Assembly: GCF_026627255.1 (NCBI RefSeq) | Contig: NZ_JAPNLM010000008.1 | Location: forward strand, 186,001 to 250,000 | Direction of reading: 5' to 3' | Length of the DNA stretch: 64,000 bases | From: Streptomyces antarcticus | GTDB taxonomy: Bacteria; Actinomycetota; Actinomycetes; Streptomycetales; Streptomycetaceae | Shown: piece after piece, positions 40,304-49,930 of the stretch | How the letters are laid out: each line of letters starts with the position of its first letter | Numbering within the stretch: position 1 is the stretch's first letter | Program-made: the position numbers and the translations under genes | The notes under the pieces: generated by a model | The model's input: the letters and a program-made list of their open reading frames with translations, nothing else | Told to the model about the DNA's origin: nothing | The model's database searches: none

Positions 40304-40816
40304 GACGCCACCCTACCCACGCGACCCGAGCGGGCGGAGGCCCCCTCCCGAAGGGCGCCATTGCGGATCAATCGGTCGCCGGCCGGCCGCGGAGACGGAA
40401 CCGCACCCTCCGCGCCGGACCGCCGTGAATGCGGAACCGCACCCCCGTGCCACCCGCGTCCGTTCACGCTTCCCATCGCCTTGACCGCGTCCTGCGGCCC
40501 GCGCGAGGAAGACGTCGGCCGCGATCACGAGGAGTCAGGCGAAGTCGTCCAGCACCCGGGCGAGCGCGGTGCCCGAGGCGCTGTCGAACGAGCCCTTGCC
40601 CAGGGCCGCCCAGGCCACGACGGCCAGTACAGCGATCACGTCGATCACCTCGATGGTGACGATTCCACGCTCATGCCGTCCCGCTATGGGGGTGTATGTA
40701 TCCCTTTAAGGCGATGGCGTGCCGGGTGTGACCCAGGGCACCCATGGGCATAGGAGGATCCTCCGGTTAGGCTCATGGCGGCGCGACTGCACTGTTCGAT
40801 AGCAAGGGAATGGCAA
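40304..40816. other. Divergent region between NUDIX and glycerate kinase genes
   Basis: The 513 bases hold one probable small gene (40535-40639, minus). There is a direct repeat of CGGAACCGCACCC (40396-40408 and 40432-40444). Near the glycerate kinase start lie an AT-richer stretch GTATGTATCCCTTTAAGG (40694-40711) and a short inverted repeat GGGTG/CACCC (40725-40744), either of which may belong to its promoter. Nothing else is supported. Confidence 0.5.
40535..40639 (-). CDS. Probable 34-residue membrane peptide
   Basis: A short open frame with strongly Streptomyces-like codons (almost every third base G or C). It starts at GTG 40639 with GAGG eight bases upstream and reads VIAVLAVVAWAALGKG, then SFDSASGTALARVLDDFA to a TGA at 40537-40535. 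The first 14 residues are one hydrophobic helix and the rest is amphipathic. The frame could extend upstream through GTG 40648. It is too short for family assignment. It may be a real small protein or the 3' end of a decayed gene. Confidence 0.45.
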   Translation of the reverse strand: MIAVLAVVAWAALGKGSFDSASGTALARVLDDFA

Positions 40817-41965
40817 GTGACGGACGGAGCAGTAACTGAGACCGCGCGCGTGCTCATCGCCGCGGACAAATTCAAGGGCTCGCTCACGGCCGTGCAGGTC
40901 GCGGAGCGGGTGACGGCCGGCCTTCGCAAGGCCGTACCGGGCGTGGAGATCGAGACCCTCCCCGTCGCGGACGGCGGCGACGGTACGGTCGCGGCCGCCG
41001 TGGCGGCCGGTTTCGAACGCCGGGAGGTACGGGTCACCGGGCCCCTCGGTGACCAGGTCACGGCCGCTTTCGCGCTGCGCGACGGCACCGCGGTGGTCGA
41101 GATGGCGGAGGCCTCCGGGCTGCAGCTGCTGCCGGCGGGCACCTTCGCCGCGCTGACCGCGACCACGTACGGCTCGGGCGAGCTGCTGAAGGCCGCCCTG
41201 GACGCGGGCGCCCGCTCGATCGTCTTCGGCGTGGGCGGGAGCGCCACCACCGACGGCGGCGCCGGCATGCTGGCCGCGCTGGGCGCGGTGTTCCTGGATG
41301 CGAACGGCGAACCGGTCGGCCCGGGAGGCGGCGCGCTGGCCTCGCTGGCCTCCGCGGACCTGTCCGGGGTCGACCCGCGCTTCGCCGACGTGGACTTCGT
41401 CCTCGCCAGCGACGTGGACAACCCGCTGACGGGCCCCAAGGGCGCGCCCGCGGTCTACGGCCCGCAGAAGGGCGCCTCCGCGCAGGACGTGGCGACCCTC
41501 GACGCGGCACTGGCCCACTTCGCGGTGGTGCTGGAGAAGTCGATCGGCGCGAAGGCCGCCGAGTGCGCGGTGCTCCCGGGCGCGGGCGGCGCCGGCGGCA
41601 TCGGCTACGGGGCGCTGCTTCTCGGCGCGACGTTCCGCCCCGGCATCGAACTGATGCTGGAGGTGCTGGGCTTCGCTCCGGCGCTGGAGCGCGCCACGGT
41701 GGTCATCACCGGCGAGGGCTCGCTGGACGAGCAGACCCTGCACGGCAAGGCCCCGGCTGGCGTGGCGGCAGCCGCGCGCGCGGCGGGCAAGCCGGTGGTC
41801 GCGGTCTGCGGACGCCTGCTGCTGAGCCAGGAGGCCCTGGAGGCGGCCGGCATCCGCCGGGCGTACCCGCTGACGGACCTGGAGCCGGACCCGGCCAAGT
41901 CCATCCCGAACGCGGGCCCCCTGCTGGAGCGGGTCGCGGCCCGCATCGCCGCCGACATCCTCTGA
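40817..41965 (+). CDS. Glycerate kinase (GlxK family)
   Basis: A 382-residue glycerate 2-kinase. ADKFKGSLTAVQVAE (residues 15-29) and LPVADGGDGTVAA are the conserved N-terminal motifs; GVGGSATTDGGAGMLAALGA is the central glycine-rich signature and VITGEGSLDEQTLHGKAP the C-terminal one. It phosphorylates glycerate to a glycolytic intermediate, which could drain glyoxylate-derived carbon made by the ethylmalonyl-CoA pathway, though the genes are not linked. GTG 40817 with AAGGGAA upstream is chosen; the frame is open to 40775. Followed by a strong terminator. Confidence 0.93.
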   Translation: MTDGAVTETARVLIAADKFKGSLTAVQVAERVTAGLRKAVPGVEIETLPVADGGDGTVAAAVAAGFERREVRVTGPLGDQVTAAFALRDGTAVVEMAEASGLQLLPAGTFAALTATTYGSGELLKAALDAGARSIVFGVGGSATTDGGAGMLAALGAVFLDANGEPVGPGGGALASLASADLSGVDPRFADVDFVLASDVDNPLTGPKGAPAVYGPQKGASAQDVATLDAALAHFAVVLEKSIGAKAAECAVLPGAGGAGGIGYGALLLGATFRPGIELMLEVLGFAPALERATVVITGEGSLDEQTLHGKAPAGVAAAARAAGKPVVAVCGRLLLSQEALEAAGIRRAYPLTDLEPDPAKSIPNAGPLLERVAARIAADIL

Positions 41966-42038
41966 CGAAGCCGGTCACGGACCCGGGGCCCCCCGCCCCG
42001 GTCGCCGTCCCCGTCCCCGCCCCGTCACGGTTTCCGAG

Positions 42039-42064
42039 GCCCGGGCCCCTTCGGGGGTCCGGGC
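42039..42064 (+). terminator. TTCG-loop terminator of glycerate kinase
   Basis: GCCCGGGCCCC (42039-42049), loop TTCG, GGGGTCCGGGC (42054-42064): an 11-bp stem with one G-T pair and an ultra-stable UUCG tetraloop, 74 bases after the stop. Confidence 0.85.
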
Positions 42065-42209
42065 CCGGCCCGTTCCCGGGCCGGAGTCTTCGTGCGGGCC
42101 CGTACGGCGGCGGCCCCGGCGCCGCCTTCGGACCCGGCGCCGGTGCCGTGCGGCCGCAGGTGTCCCCGCAACCGCCGCCAAACCACCGCGACAGTGTTAG
42201 AAATGGCTC

Positions 42210-45062
42210 ATGACCGGACGTAAGGGTCGCCAGCCGACCGGGTGGGGTGCGCGGCTGCTCGCGCGCCTGTCCCTGGGCGCGCGCAGTGTGGCCGGTCAGG
42301 TCTTCGCCCTCCAGGCCGCCATCGTGCTGCTGCTGATCACCGCCGCCTCGGTGGCCCTGGTGGTCCAGGCCCGCTTCGACAGCCAGCGCGACGCCCGCCA
42401 CCGCTCGCTCGCGGCCGCCGAGGCCTTCGCCCACGCCCCGGGCCTGCCCGAGGCCCTGAGGGCACCGAACCCGACCCTCGGGCTCCAGCCGCTGGCCGAG
42501 GCCGCCCGCCGGGCCTCGGGAATCGACTTCCTCGCCGTCATGGACACCTCCGGGATCCGCTACACCGACTCGCGGCCCGAGCTGATCGGCCGGCGCGCCA
42601 CCGGCGACCTCTCGCGCGCCGCCGCCGGGCAGTCGTTCACCGAGTCCTTCGAGGGCGCGCCCAGCGACGCGGTCCGGGCCGTGGTGCCCGTACGGGACGC
42701 GCGCGGCGCCGTCGTGGGCCTGGTCAGCACCGGCATCGAGGTGGAGAACGTCTCCGAGGTGGTCGAGGACCAGCTCCCGCTGCTCCTGGGCGCCGCCGTC
42801 TGCGCCCTGCTGCTCGGCACCGGCAGCGCCGCGCTCGTCAGCCGCCGGCTGCGGCGCCAGACGCACGGCCTGGGCGCCGCCGAGATGAACCGGATGAACG
42901 AGCACCACGAGGCGGTCCTGCACGCCGTCCGCGAGGGCGTGCTCATCATCGGCGCCGACGGCCGGCTGGTCCTCGCCAACGACGAGGCCCGCCGCCTCCT
43001 GAACCTGCCCGCGGACTCCGAGCAGCGCCACGTCACCGGCCTCGGCCTCGACCCGCGCACCACCGAGCTGCTCGTCTCCGGGCGGGTCGCCACGGACGAG
43101 GTCCACCTCGCCGGCGACCGGCTGCTGGCCGTCAACGTACGGCCCACCGAGCCGTACGCGGGCCGGCCCTCCGGCAGCGTCATGACCCTGCGCGACACCA
43201 CCGAGCTCGCCGCGCTCTCCGGCCGGGCCGAGGTGGCCCGGGAGCGGCTGCAGCTGCTGTACGACGCCGGGGTGCGGATCGGCACGACCCTGGACGTGGT
43301 GCGGACCGCCGAGGAGCTGTCGGAGGTCGCCGTGCCGCGCTTCGCGGACTTCGTCACCGTGGAGCTGCTGGAGCCGGTGCTGCGCGGGGACGAGCCCGTC
43401 CGCGCCGCCGGCGTGTACACCGAGATGCGCCGGGCGGCGATGACCGGCGTACGCACCGACCAGCCGCTCCAGCCGGTCGGCGACGTGATCCGCTTCATCG
43501 TGCCGACGGCCCCGATGTCGGCGGCGCTGAGCGCCGGGCACGCGGTGCTCGCGGCCGATCTGAACGCCGCCATGGGGTGGCGGGCCCAGGACGCGGCCGG
43601 GACCCGGGTGGCCCTCGACTACGGGCTGCATTCGCTGATCTCCGCACCGCTCCAGGCGCGGGGGGTGGTCCTGGGCATGGCCAACTTCTGGCGGGCCGCC
43701 GACACCCCGGAGGCGTTCGACGAGGAGGACCTGTCGTTCGCCGAGGAGCTGGGGGCGCGCGCGGCCGTCTCCATCGACAACGCCCGCCGCTACACGCGGG
43801 AGCACGCGACGGCCGTGGCGCTCCAGCGGAGCCTGCTGCCCCGCGTGCTGCCCGACCAGACGGCCGTGGACGTGGCGTTCCGCTACCTGCCGGCGAAGGC
43901 GGGGGTGGGCGGGGACTGGTTCGACGTGATCCCGCTGCCCGGGGCCCGGGTGGCGCTGGTGGTCGGGGACGTCGTCGGGCACGGGGTGCACGCGGCGGCC
44001 ACGATGGGCCGGCTGCGGACCGCCGTGCACAACTTCTCCACCCTGGACCTGCCCCCCGACGAACTGCTCGGGCACCTGGACGAGCTGATCAACCGGATCG
44101 ACCAGAGCGAGACCCGCCCGGGCCCGGCCGACGACGTCTCCGGCGAGGGCTCCGACGGAACCTTCGCCGGCCCCGGACCCGGCGACGGCGACGGTGACGG
44201 CGGGACGGAGTTCCTCGACGAGCCCGCCGCCGTCACCGGCGCCACCTGCCTGTACGCCGTCTACGACCCCGTCTCCGGCCGGTGCGTGATGGCCAGCGCC
44301 GGGCACCCTGGGCCCGCCCTGGTCCACCCCGACGGGCGCGTGGAGTTCCCCGAGCTGCCGGCCGGCCTCCCCCTCGGTGTCGGCGGCATGCCCTTCGAGG
44401 CCACCGAACTCCGGCTGCCGGAGGGGAGCCGGCTCGCGCTGTTCACCGACGGCCTGGTCGAGGACCGCGACCGGGACTTCGACACCGGGTTGGGCCTGCT
44501 CGCCGAGACCCTGTCCCGGCCGGGCCGGAGCCCCGACCAGGCCTGCGCGGACGTGCTCGCCGCGATGCTGTTCCCGGTGCCGGGCGACGACATCGCCCTG
44601 CTGATCGCCGACACACGGCGGCTGGAGGCCGACCGGATCGCCGAGTGGGAGGTGCCCGGGGAGCCGTCGGCCGTGTCGCGCGTGCGCAACGCGGGGTCGG
44701 CGCAGCTCACCGCCTGGGGCCTGGAGGAGATCGCCTTCACCACCGAGCTCATCCTCAGCGAGCTGGTCACCAACGCCATCCGGTACGGGAGCGCGCCCGT
44801 ACGGGTGCGGCTGCTGCGCGACCGGAGCCTGATCTGCGAGGTCTCCGACGGCAGCAGCACCTCCCCGCACCTGCGGTACGCGGCCACCACCGACGAGGGC
44901 GGACGCGGGCTGTTCCTCGTCGCGCAGTACGCCGACCGGTGGGGCACCCGCTACACCGAGCGCGGCAAGGTGATCTGGGCCGAGCTGCCGCTGACCGGCG
45001 GCGCGGAACCGCCTGCGCCGGCGCCGCTGGACCTGGACGCGCTGGAGGACCTGGCCTGGTGA
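42210..45062 (+). CDS. Membrane-bound sensor: PAS-GAF-PP2C (SpoIIE/RsbU) with C-terminal RsbW-like kinase domain
   Basis: A 950-residue regulator. Two membrane helices (about 28-52 and 188-212) flank an extracellular sensor like those of CitA/DcuS kinases (LAVMDTSGIRYTDSRPELIG). A PAS domain (about 225-330), a GAF domain (355-535) and a SpoIIE-type phosphatase (545-805, with GGDWFDVIPLPG, VVGDVVGHG and LFTDGLVEDRDRDFD) follow. The last 130 residues are an anti-sigma-type histidine kinase-like ATPase (LILSELVTNAIRYG, GGRGLFLVAQYADRWG). A single protein could thus both phosphorylate and dephosphorylate anti-sigma-factor antagonists. A glycine/aspartate-rich insertion (GPGPGDGDGDGG) interrupts the phosphatase domain. 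The partner sigma system is not in this window. Confidence 0.9.
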   Translation: MTGRKGRQPTGWGARLLARLSLGARSVAGQVFALQAAIVLLLITAASVALVVQARFDSQRDARHRSLAAAEAFAHAPGLPEALRAPNPTLGLQPLAEAARRASGIDFLAVMDTSGIRYTDSRPELIGRRATGDLSRAAAGQSFTESFEGAPSDAVRAVVPVRDARGAVVGLVSTGIEVENVSEVVEDQLPLLLGAAVCALLLGTGSAALVSRRLRRQTHGLGAAEMNRMNEHHEAVLHAVREGVLIIGADGRLVLANDEARRLLNLPADSEQRHVTGLGLDPRTTELLVSGRVATDEVHLAGDRLLAVNVRPTEPYAGRPSGSVMTLRDTTELAALSGRAEVARERLQLLYDAGVRIGTTLDVVRTAEELSEVAVPRFADFVTVELLEPVLRGDEPVRAAGVYTEMRRAAMTGVRTDQPLQPVGDVIRFIVPTAPMSAALSAGHAVLAADLNAAMGWRAQDAAGTRVALDYGLHSLISAPLQARGVVLGMANFWRAADTPEAFDEEDLSFAEELGARAAVSIDNARRYTREHATAVALQRSLLPRVLPDQTAVDVAFRYLPAKAGVGGDWFDVIPLPGARVALVVGDVVGHGVHAAATMGRLRTAVHNFSTLDLPPDELLGHLDELINRIDQSETRPGPADDVSGEGSDGTFAGPGPGDGDGDGGTEFLDEPAAVTGATCLYAVYDPVSGRCVMASAGHPGPALVHPDGRVEFPELPAGLPLGVGGMPFEATELRLPEGSRLALFTDGLVEDRDRDFDTGLGLLAETLSRPGRSPDQACADVLAAMLFPVPGDDIALLIADTRRLEADRIAEWEVPGEPSAVSRVRNAGSAQLTAWGLEEIAFTTELILSELVTNAIRYGSAPVRVRLLRDRSLICEVSDGSSTSPHLRYAATTDEGGRGLFLVAQYADRWGTRYTERGKVIWAELPLTGGAEPPAPAPLDLDALEDLAW

Positions 45063-45111
45063 CGCGGGCCGCGGTGGCCGCCCGAACCGTACGCGCCGGC
45101 GGCCGTACGCG

Positions 45112-47220
45112 TCACCGACGGTGCGCGTCAGGGGCCGTACGCGTCAGCGGTCGCACCTCACCGGTCACGGGCAGGGTGCGCGCCAGCAGCACCGCCACGT
45201 CGTCCTGCGGGGCGCCGGGCAGCAGCCCCGCCAGGATTCCGTCGCACAGCTCCTCCAAGGGCTGCCGCACGTCCCCCAGGGCCAGCGCCAGCTGGTCCAT
45301 GCCCTGGTCCAGGTCGCGGTCCCGGGCCTCGATGAGGCCGTCGGTGTAGAGCGCGAGCAGGGTCCCCGGTGGCAGCCGCACCTCCTCGGTGCGGAAGTCC
45401 TGCCCTCCGGTGCCCAGCGGGGTCCCGGGCGGGCCGTCGAGGAAGGTGATCGTCCCGTCCGCGGTGACCACGGCCGGCGGCGGGTGGCCCGCGCGGGCGA
45501 TCTCGCACACCCCCGTCACCGGGTCGTGGACGGCGTACACGCAGGTGGCCATCTCGTCCTCCCCCAGGTCGGCCACCACGGCGTCGAGCGACCGGAGCAT
45601 CCGCGCCGGGGGCACCTCGTGGCGCGCGAGGGTACGGACGGCCGTGCGCAGCTGCCCCATCACGGCCGCCGCGTGGATGCCGTGGCCCATGACGTCGCCG
45701 ATGACCAGACCGGTGCGCCCTCCGGCCAGCCGGATCACGTCGAACCAGTCCCCGCCGACGTCGTGGTCGCTGGCGGGCAGATAGCGCCCGGTGAGCTCCA
45801 GACCGGCGACCCGGGGCAGCTCGCTGTTGGTGAGGCTGCGCTGGAGGGTCAGGGCGGCCTGGCGCTGACGGGTGTACATCCGGGCGTTGTCGATGTTGAG
45901 GGCCGCGCGGGCGACCAGCTCGTCGACCAGCACGCAGTCCTCGTCGTCGAACGGCTCCCGCTCCCGGACCCGGGTGACGGCGACGGCCCCGAGCACGGTG
46001 CCCCGGGCGACCAGGGGGATCAGGCGGGCGGAGCCGAGGGTCGCGAGGTAGGCGCGCAGGGCCTCGGCGCGCGGGTCCGTGATCAGCGCGGGGACGTCGG
46101 AGCGGTAGAGGTTCATGGCCCGCCCGCCCTCGATGACCCGCTCGTAGACGGTGCCCCGGGGGATCTGGAAGGTCTGGCCCGCGGCGAGTTTCGCGGTGGG
46201 GGCCGTCGGGTCGGGGAACCGGGCGGCCAGCCGGCGCAGGACGCCGCGCGTGGAGCCGCCGGCGTCGTCCGGTTCGAGCACGGCTTCCAGGAGCTGTACG
46301 TCGGCCGAGTCGGCGAGCTGCGGTACCAGGACCTCGACGATCTCCTGGGCGGTCTGCTTCAGGTCCAGGGTGGTTCCGATCCGCGTGCCGGCCTCCGCGA
46401 GCAGGGCGAACCGGCTCCGGGCCCGGCCCGCCTCGGCCTGGGCCCACTGGCCCTCGGTGATGTCGATCAGGGAGGCGATCACGCCCAGGGGCCGCCCGCC
46501 GCCGTCCAGCAGCGGGGCGTACGAGCAGGACCACGTCCGGTCGCGGTCCGGGTCGGCGGGGGTGCGGCCCGTGCGGCGGACGTCGACGACGGCCGTGCCG
46601 CTGTCGAGGACCTGGCGCATCGTCGCCTCCAGCGCGATGGCGTTGACTCCGGGCACCACCTCGGTGAGGCGTTTGCCCAGGTGCTCGGCGGCGGAGACGC
46701 CGTTCATCCGGGCCAGCGCGTCGTTGACCCGCAGGAACCGCAGGTCGGGGCCGAGGGTGGCGAGGCCGATGGGCGACTGGGTGAACAGGCTCTGGAGGGC
46801 GGCGAGGGAGTCCCGCATGTGGAGGACCTCGGAGGTCTCCACGGCGATCAGCATCGCCCCGGTGCGCCCCTGGGGGTCGGCGGCGGGGACGATCCACATC
46901 TCCATCATCACGCGGTGGCCGTCGCGGTGGCGCACGGGCAGCGTCCCGACGACGGTCCCCCCGGCCTGGACGCGGCGGGTCAGCTCGTCGGCCAGTCCGC
47001 GGTTGGCCTCGGGGACGAGTACGGAGGTCCCGGGGCGGCCGAGGATGTCCTCAGGGCGGTGCCCGAGCAGGTCCTGGGCGGCGAGGGACCACTCCACGAT
47101 CCGCCCGTCGGCGTCCTCCCGCCACAGGGCGATGGGCAGCAGCTCGCGGAGCACACCCGCGTACCCGACAGCCGCCGCCGGCTGATCCGGCACCTCGCTC
47201 GTCGACTGGTAAGTGTCCAA
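45112..47220 (-). CDS. Cytoplasmic PAS-PAS-GAF-PP2C phosphatase (SpoIIE/RsbU type)
   Basis: A 702-residue regulator with two PAS domains (about 22-132 and 138-258; ITEGQWAQAEAGRARSRF is the linker), a GAF domain (275-455) and a SpoIIE phosphatase domain (470-690) with GGDWFDVIRLAG, VIGDVMGHGIHAAAVMGQLR and LYTDGLIEARDRDLD. No membrane helix and no ATPase domain are present, unlike the convergent neighbour ending 50 bp away. It should dephosphorylate an anti-sigma-factor antagonist in response to signals on its PAS/GAF sensors. The start appears to be TTG 47220, with GTGAGG upstream; no ATG or GTG in frame is better placed. Confidence 0.88.
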   Translation of the reverse strand: MDTYQSTSEVPDQPAAAVGYAGVLRELLPIALWREDADGRIVEWSLAAQDLLGHRPEDILGRPGTSVLVPEANRGLADELTRRVQAGGTVVGTLPVRHRDGHRVMMEMWIVPAADPQGRTGAMLIAVETSEVLHMRDSLAALQSLFTQSPIGLATLGPDLRFLRVNDALARMNGVSAAEHLGKRLTEVVPGVNAIALEATMRQVLDSGTAVVDVRRTGRTPADPDRDRTWSCSYAPLLDGGGRPLGVIASLIDITEGQWAQAEAGRARSRFALLAEAGTRIGTTLDLKQTAQEIVEVLVPQLADSADVQLLEAVLEPDDAGGSTRGVLRRLAARFPDPTAPTAKLAAGQTFQIPRGTVYERVIEGGRAMNLYRSDVPALITDPRAEALRAYLATLGSARLIPLVARGTVLGAVAVTRVREREPFDDEDCVLVDELVARAALNIDNARMYTRQRQAALTLQRSLTNSELPRVAGLELTGRYLPASDHDVGGDWFDVIRLAGGRTGLVIGDVMGHGIHAAAVMGQLRTAVRTLARHEVPPARMLRSLDAVVADLGEDEMATCVYAVHDPVTGVCEIARAGHPPPAVVTADGTITFLDGPPGTPLGTGGQDFRTEEVRLPPGTLLALYTDGLIEARDRDLDQGMDQLALALGDVRQPLEELCDGILAGLLPGAPQDDVAVLLARTLPVTGEVRPLTRTAPDAHRR

Positions 47221-47340
47221 CGCACCGACCTCACCCGGGGGGCCCGATTCCTTCGATTCACCCTATCCGAGGCATCGCCGGCAGGCTCTGCGTCGCGAAC
47301 AGCCGACTGGGGCGGCCGAGTGGCCGGGCAACCGGGCGGG

Positions 47341-47379
47341 CTGAGCGGCGGCCCGCCGCCGCCCGGGCCCGCCGCTCAG
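47341..47379 (-). terminator. Hairpin containing the stop codon of the FAD oxidoreductase gene
   Basis: CTGAGCGGCGG (47341-47351) pairs perfectly with CCGCCGCTCAG (47369-47379), 11 bp with a 17-base GC-rich loop. The stop TGA at 47378-47376 lies inside the stem. Confidence 0.7.
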
Positions 47380-48794
47380 GAGCCCTTGCGCAAGTGGCGC
47401 CAGACGGCCTTGGCCGCGTTGTGGCCCGACATGCCGTGCACGCCCGGGCCCGGCGGGGTCGCCGAGGAGCAGAGGAAGACGGCGGGGTGCGCGGTCGTGT
47501 ACGGGGAGAGGCTGAGCTTCGGGCGCAGCAGGAGCTGGAGTCCGGAGGTGGCACCGCAGGCGATGTCCCCGCCGACGTAGTTGGCGTTCCGGGCGGCCAG
47601 CTGCGGCGGTCCGGCCGTGGCGCGGGCCAGCACCAGGTCGCGGAAGCCGGGTGCGAAGCGTTCCAGCTGGCGCTCGACGGCGTCGGTGAGGTCGCCGTCC
47701 CAGCGCGCGGGGACGTGCCCGTACGCCCAGAACACGTGCTTGCCGGCGGGTGCCCGGCCGGGGTCGACGAGGCTGGGCTGCGCGGTGATGAGGAACGGTG
47801 TACGGGGGGCCCGGCCGCCCGAGGCCAGCTGGAGGGCGGCGTCGATGTCCCGGCCGCGCGGGCCGATCTGTACGGTGCCGGCCCGGCGCGGTTCCTCGGC
47901 GGTCCAGGGGACCGGGCCGTCGAGCGCGTAGTCGATCTTGAACACGGAGGCGCCGTACCGGTAGCCGTCGTAGGCGTTGCCCAGGCGGGCGATGCGGGCG
48001 AGCGCGGTCGGCGAGGTGTCGAAGACGTACGCGCGGGCCGGCGGCAGCTCGTCGAGGCGTTTGACCTCGACGCCGGTGTGGACGCTCCCGCCGAGGTCGC
48101 GCAGGTACGCGGCGAGGGCGTCGGAGACGGACTGCGAGCCGCCGCGCGGCAGCGGCCAGCCGTTCGCGTGCGCGGCCAGGGCGAAGACCAGGCCGACGGC
48201 GCCGGTGCCGATCCCGCCGAGGGGGGCGTTGACGTGCGCCACGAGTCCCGAGAACAGGGCGCGGGCGGGCTCGTCGCGGAAGCGCCGCAGCAGCCAGGTG
48301 GAGGGCGGCAGCCCGGCCAGCCCGAAGCGGGCGAGCGTGACGGGGTCCCGGGGCAGCGCGGTGTCCGGCAGCGACATGAAGTCCCGTGCCAGGGTGTCCC
48401 ACTTGCCGAGGAACGGTGCGACCAGCCGCCGGTAGGCGCCCGCGTCGCGGGGCCCCAAGGACCCCGCCGTCTCGGCGACGGAGCGGGACAGGACGGCGGC
48501 GGTGCCGTCGTCGAAGGGGTGCGCCATGGGCAGCGGGGCGTGCAGCCACTCCAGCCCGTACCGCTTCAGGGGCATCGTGGCGAAGACCGGCGAGCCGATG
48601 CCCAGCGGGTGCACGGCCGAACAGGGGTCGTGCCGGTAGCCGGGGAGGGTGAGCTCCTCGGTCCGCGCTCCCCCGCCGATCGAGTCGGCGGCCTCGAAGA
48701 CGGCCACCGAGAGGCCGCGGCGGGCCAGTTCGACGGCGGCGGTCAGCCCGTTGGGCCCCGCCCCCACCACGACCGCATCGAGAATCGACGGCAC
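47376..48794 (-). CDS. NAD(P)/FAD-dependent oxidoreductase, phytoene-dehydrogenase-like
   Basis: A 472-residue flavoprotein. The ADP-binding loop is [21 protein letters not shown] with G11, G13 and G16, followed by [22 protein letters not shown], the RGG-type second FAD motif of the phytoene desaturase/monoamine oxidase group. The C-terminal [25 protein letters not shown] is the third FAD-contact motif. It would desaturate or oxidise a hydrophobic substrate. No carotenoid genes are near, so the substrate is open. GTG 48794 follows GAAGGAG. Confidence 0.88.
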   Translation of the reverse strand: MPSILDAVVVGAGPNGLTAAVELARRGLSVAVFEAADSIGGGARTEELTLPGYRHDPCSAVHPLGIGSPVFATMPLKRYGLEWLHAPLPMAHPFDDGTAAVLSRSVAETAGSLGPRDAGAYRRLVAPFLGKWDTLARDFMSLPDTALPRDPVTLARFGLAGLPPSTWLLRRFRDEPARALFSGLVAHVNAPLGGIGTGAVGLVFALAAHANGWPLPRGGSQSVSDALAAYLRDLGGSVHTGVEVKRLDELPPARAYVFDTSPTALARIARLGNAYDGYRYGASVFKIDYALDGPVPWTAEEPRRAGTVQIGPRGRDIDAALQLASGGRAPRTPFLITAQPSLVDPGRAPAGKHVFWAYGHVPARWDGDLTDAVERQLERFAPGFRDLVLARATAGPPQLAARNANYVGGDIACGATSGLQLLLRPKLSLSPYTTAHPAVFLCSSATPPGPGVHGMSGHNAAKAVWRHLRKGS

Positions 48795-48861
48795 TTGCGA
48801 CTCCTTCGTCCGGCGGCGCCTGCGCCACCAGGATATGGCGCCCCTCGGGGCGGCCGGTCCG

Positions 48862-49686
48862 CTACGCGCCCCGGAGCAGTTCCCGGATGCGCAGCGCGGT
48901 GGTCTCGTCCCGGCCGACCGCGAAGGGCAGCGCGTTGTCGCGGTCCACCCGGAAGGGCACCCCGTCGACCGTGCTCTGGAAACCGCCCGCCTCGGCGACC
49001 AGCAGCAGTCCGGCCGCGTGGTCCCAGGCGGAGGGCCAGGTGAACGCCAGGCCGTCGATCTCGCCGCGCGCCACCCGCAGGTACTCCAGGCCCGCCGAGC
49101 CGCAGGGGCGGGCCGCGACGCCGGGCACCTCGAGCCGGGCCAGGGCCCGCTTGTCCGCCTCGGAGGTGTACAGCGGGTGGGCGGTGGCGACCCGCAGGTC
49201 GGCGCCCGGATCGGGTGAACCGCTGTGGATGCGGACGCCGTTGACGTACGCGCCCTGCCCGCGGACGGCGGTGGACAGCTCCTCCAGCGCCGGGGCGTAG
49301 GTCCAGGAGGCCAGGATCTCGCCGCGGTGGGCGAGCGCGACCAGGGTGCAGAAGGCGGGGTCGCCGTTGACGAACTGGCGGGTGCCGTCGACCGGGTCGA
49401 CGATCCACACCGGGGCGTCCTCGCGCAGCGCCCCGTACATGGCGGGGTCGGCGTGCACGGCCTCCTCGCCGACCACGGCCGAGCCGGGCAGCAGTCGCGT
49501 CAGGGAGGCCGTGAGGTGCTCCTCGGCCTGACGGTCCGCGACGGTCACCAGGTCGTGGGGACCGCTCTTCTGGTCGACCTCGTGGTCGGCGAGCTGCCGG
49601 AACCTCGGCATGATCTCTATCGCCGCCGCCTTGCGGACGGCTTCTTCGACATCGGACAGGCCACGGGCCAGGAACTCATCGATCAT
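48862..49686 (-). CDS. Inositol-monophosphatase-family phosphatase
   Basis: A 274-residue magnesium-dependent phosphatase. The metal site is seen in VGEEAVH, then [24 protein letters not shown] (the WIDPIDGT motif, about residues 83-106) and late in [18 protein letters not shown]. Family members hydrolyse inositol-1-phosphate, histidinol phosphate or 3'-phosphoadenosine phosphates; the D-H-A-A variant of the last motif does not settle which. ATG 49686 is preceded by GGGGGG. Between the FAD oxidoreductase and the two-component pair, all minus, but separated by 67 and 225 bp. Confidence 0.9.
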   Translation of the reverse strand: MIDEFLARGLSDVEEAVRKAAAIEIMPRFRQLADHEVDQKSGPHDLVTVADRQAEEHLTASLTRLLPGSAVVGEEAVHADPAMYGALREDAPVWIVDPVDGTRQFVNGDPAFCTLVALAHRGEILASWTYAPALEELSTAVRGQGAYVNGVRIHSGSPDPGADLRVATAHPLYTSEADKRALARLEVPGVAARPCGSAGLEYLRVARGEIDGLAFTWPSAWDHAAGLLLVAEAGGFQSTVDGVPFRVDRDNALPFAVGRDETTALRIRELLRGA

Positions 49687-49810
49687 GCCCCCCAGCAAAG
49701 CACGCCGGACCGACAAACCCCACCGCCGGTTCCGGACGGCCCGCCGGACACCGGGTGGCCGTGCGGTGAACCGGGGGCCGGCGCCCGGACCTCAGACGGG
49801 GCGCCGGATG

Positions 49811-49930
49811 CGCCCGGACCCCGTACGGGGCGCCTGGACCTCGTACGAGGCGCCCGAGGCTCGTACGGGGCGCCCGGAGCTCAGGTGTGGCCGGCCGGAG
49901 GCGCCCGGGGCTCAGGTGTGGCCGCCCGGT
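49811..49930. repeat. Degenerate repeat downstream of the response regulator, including a copy of its 3' end
   Basis: Units of about 20 bp, roughly GCGCC(C/T)GGACC(C/T)CGTACGGG, recur from 49811 to 49880. The last two units carry GCTCAGGTGTGGCC, which is the sequence of the response regulator's final codons and stop (49912-49923), duplicated at 49879-49892. It fills most of a 225-base gap. Confidence 0.7.
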
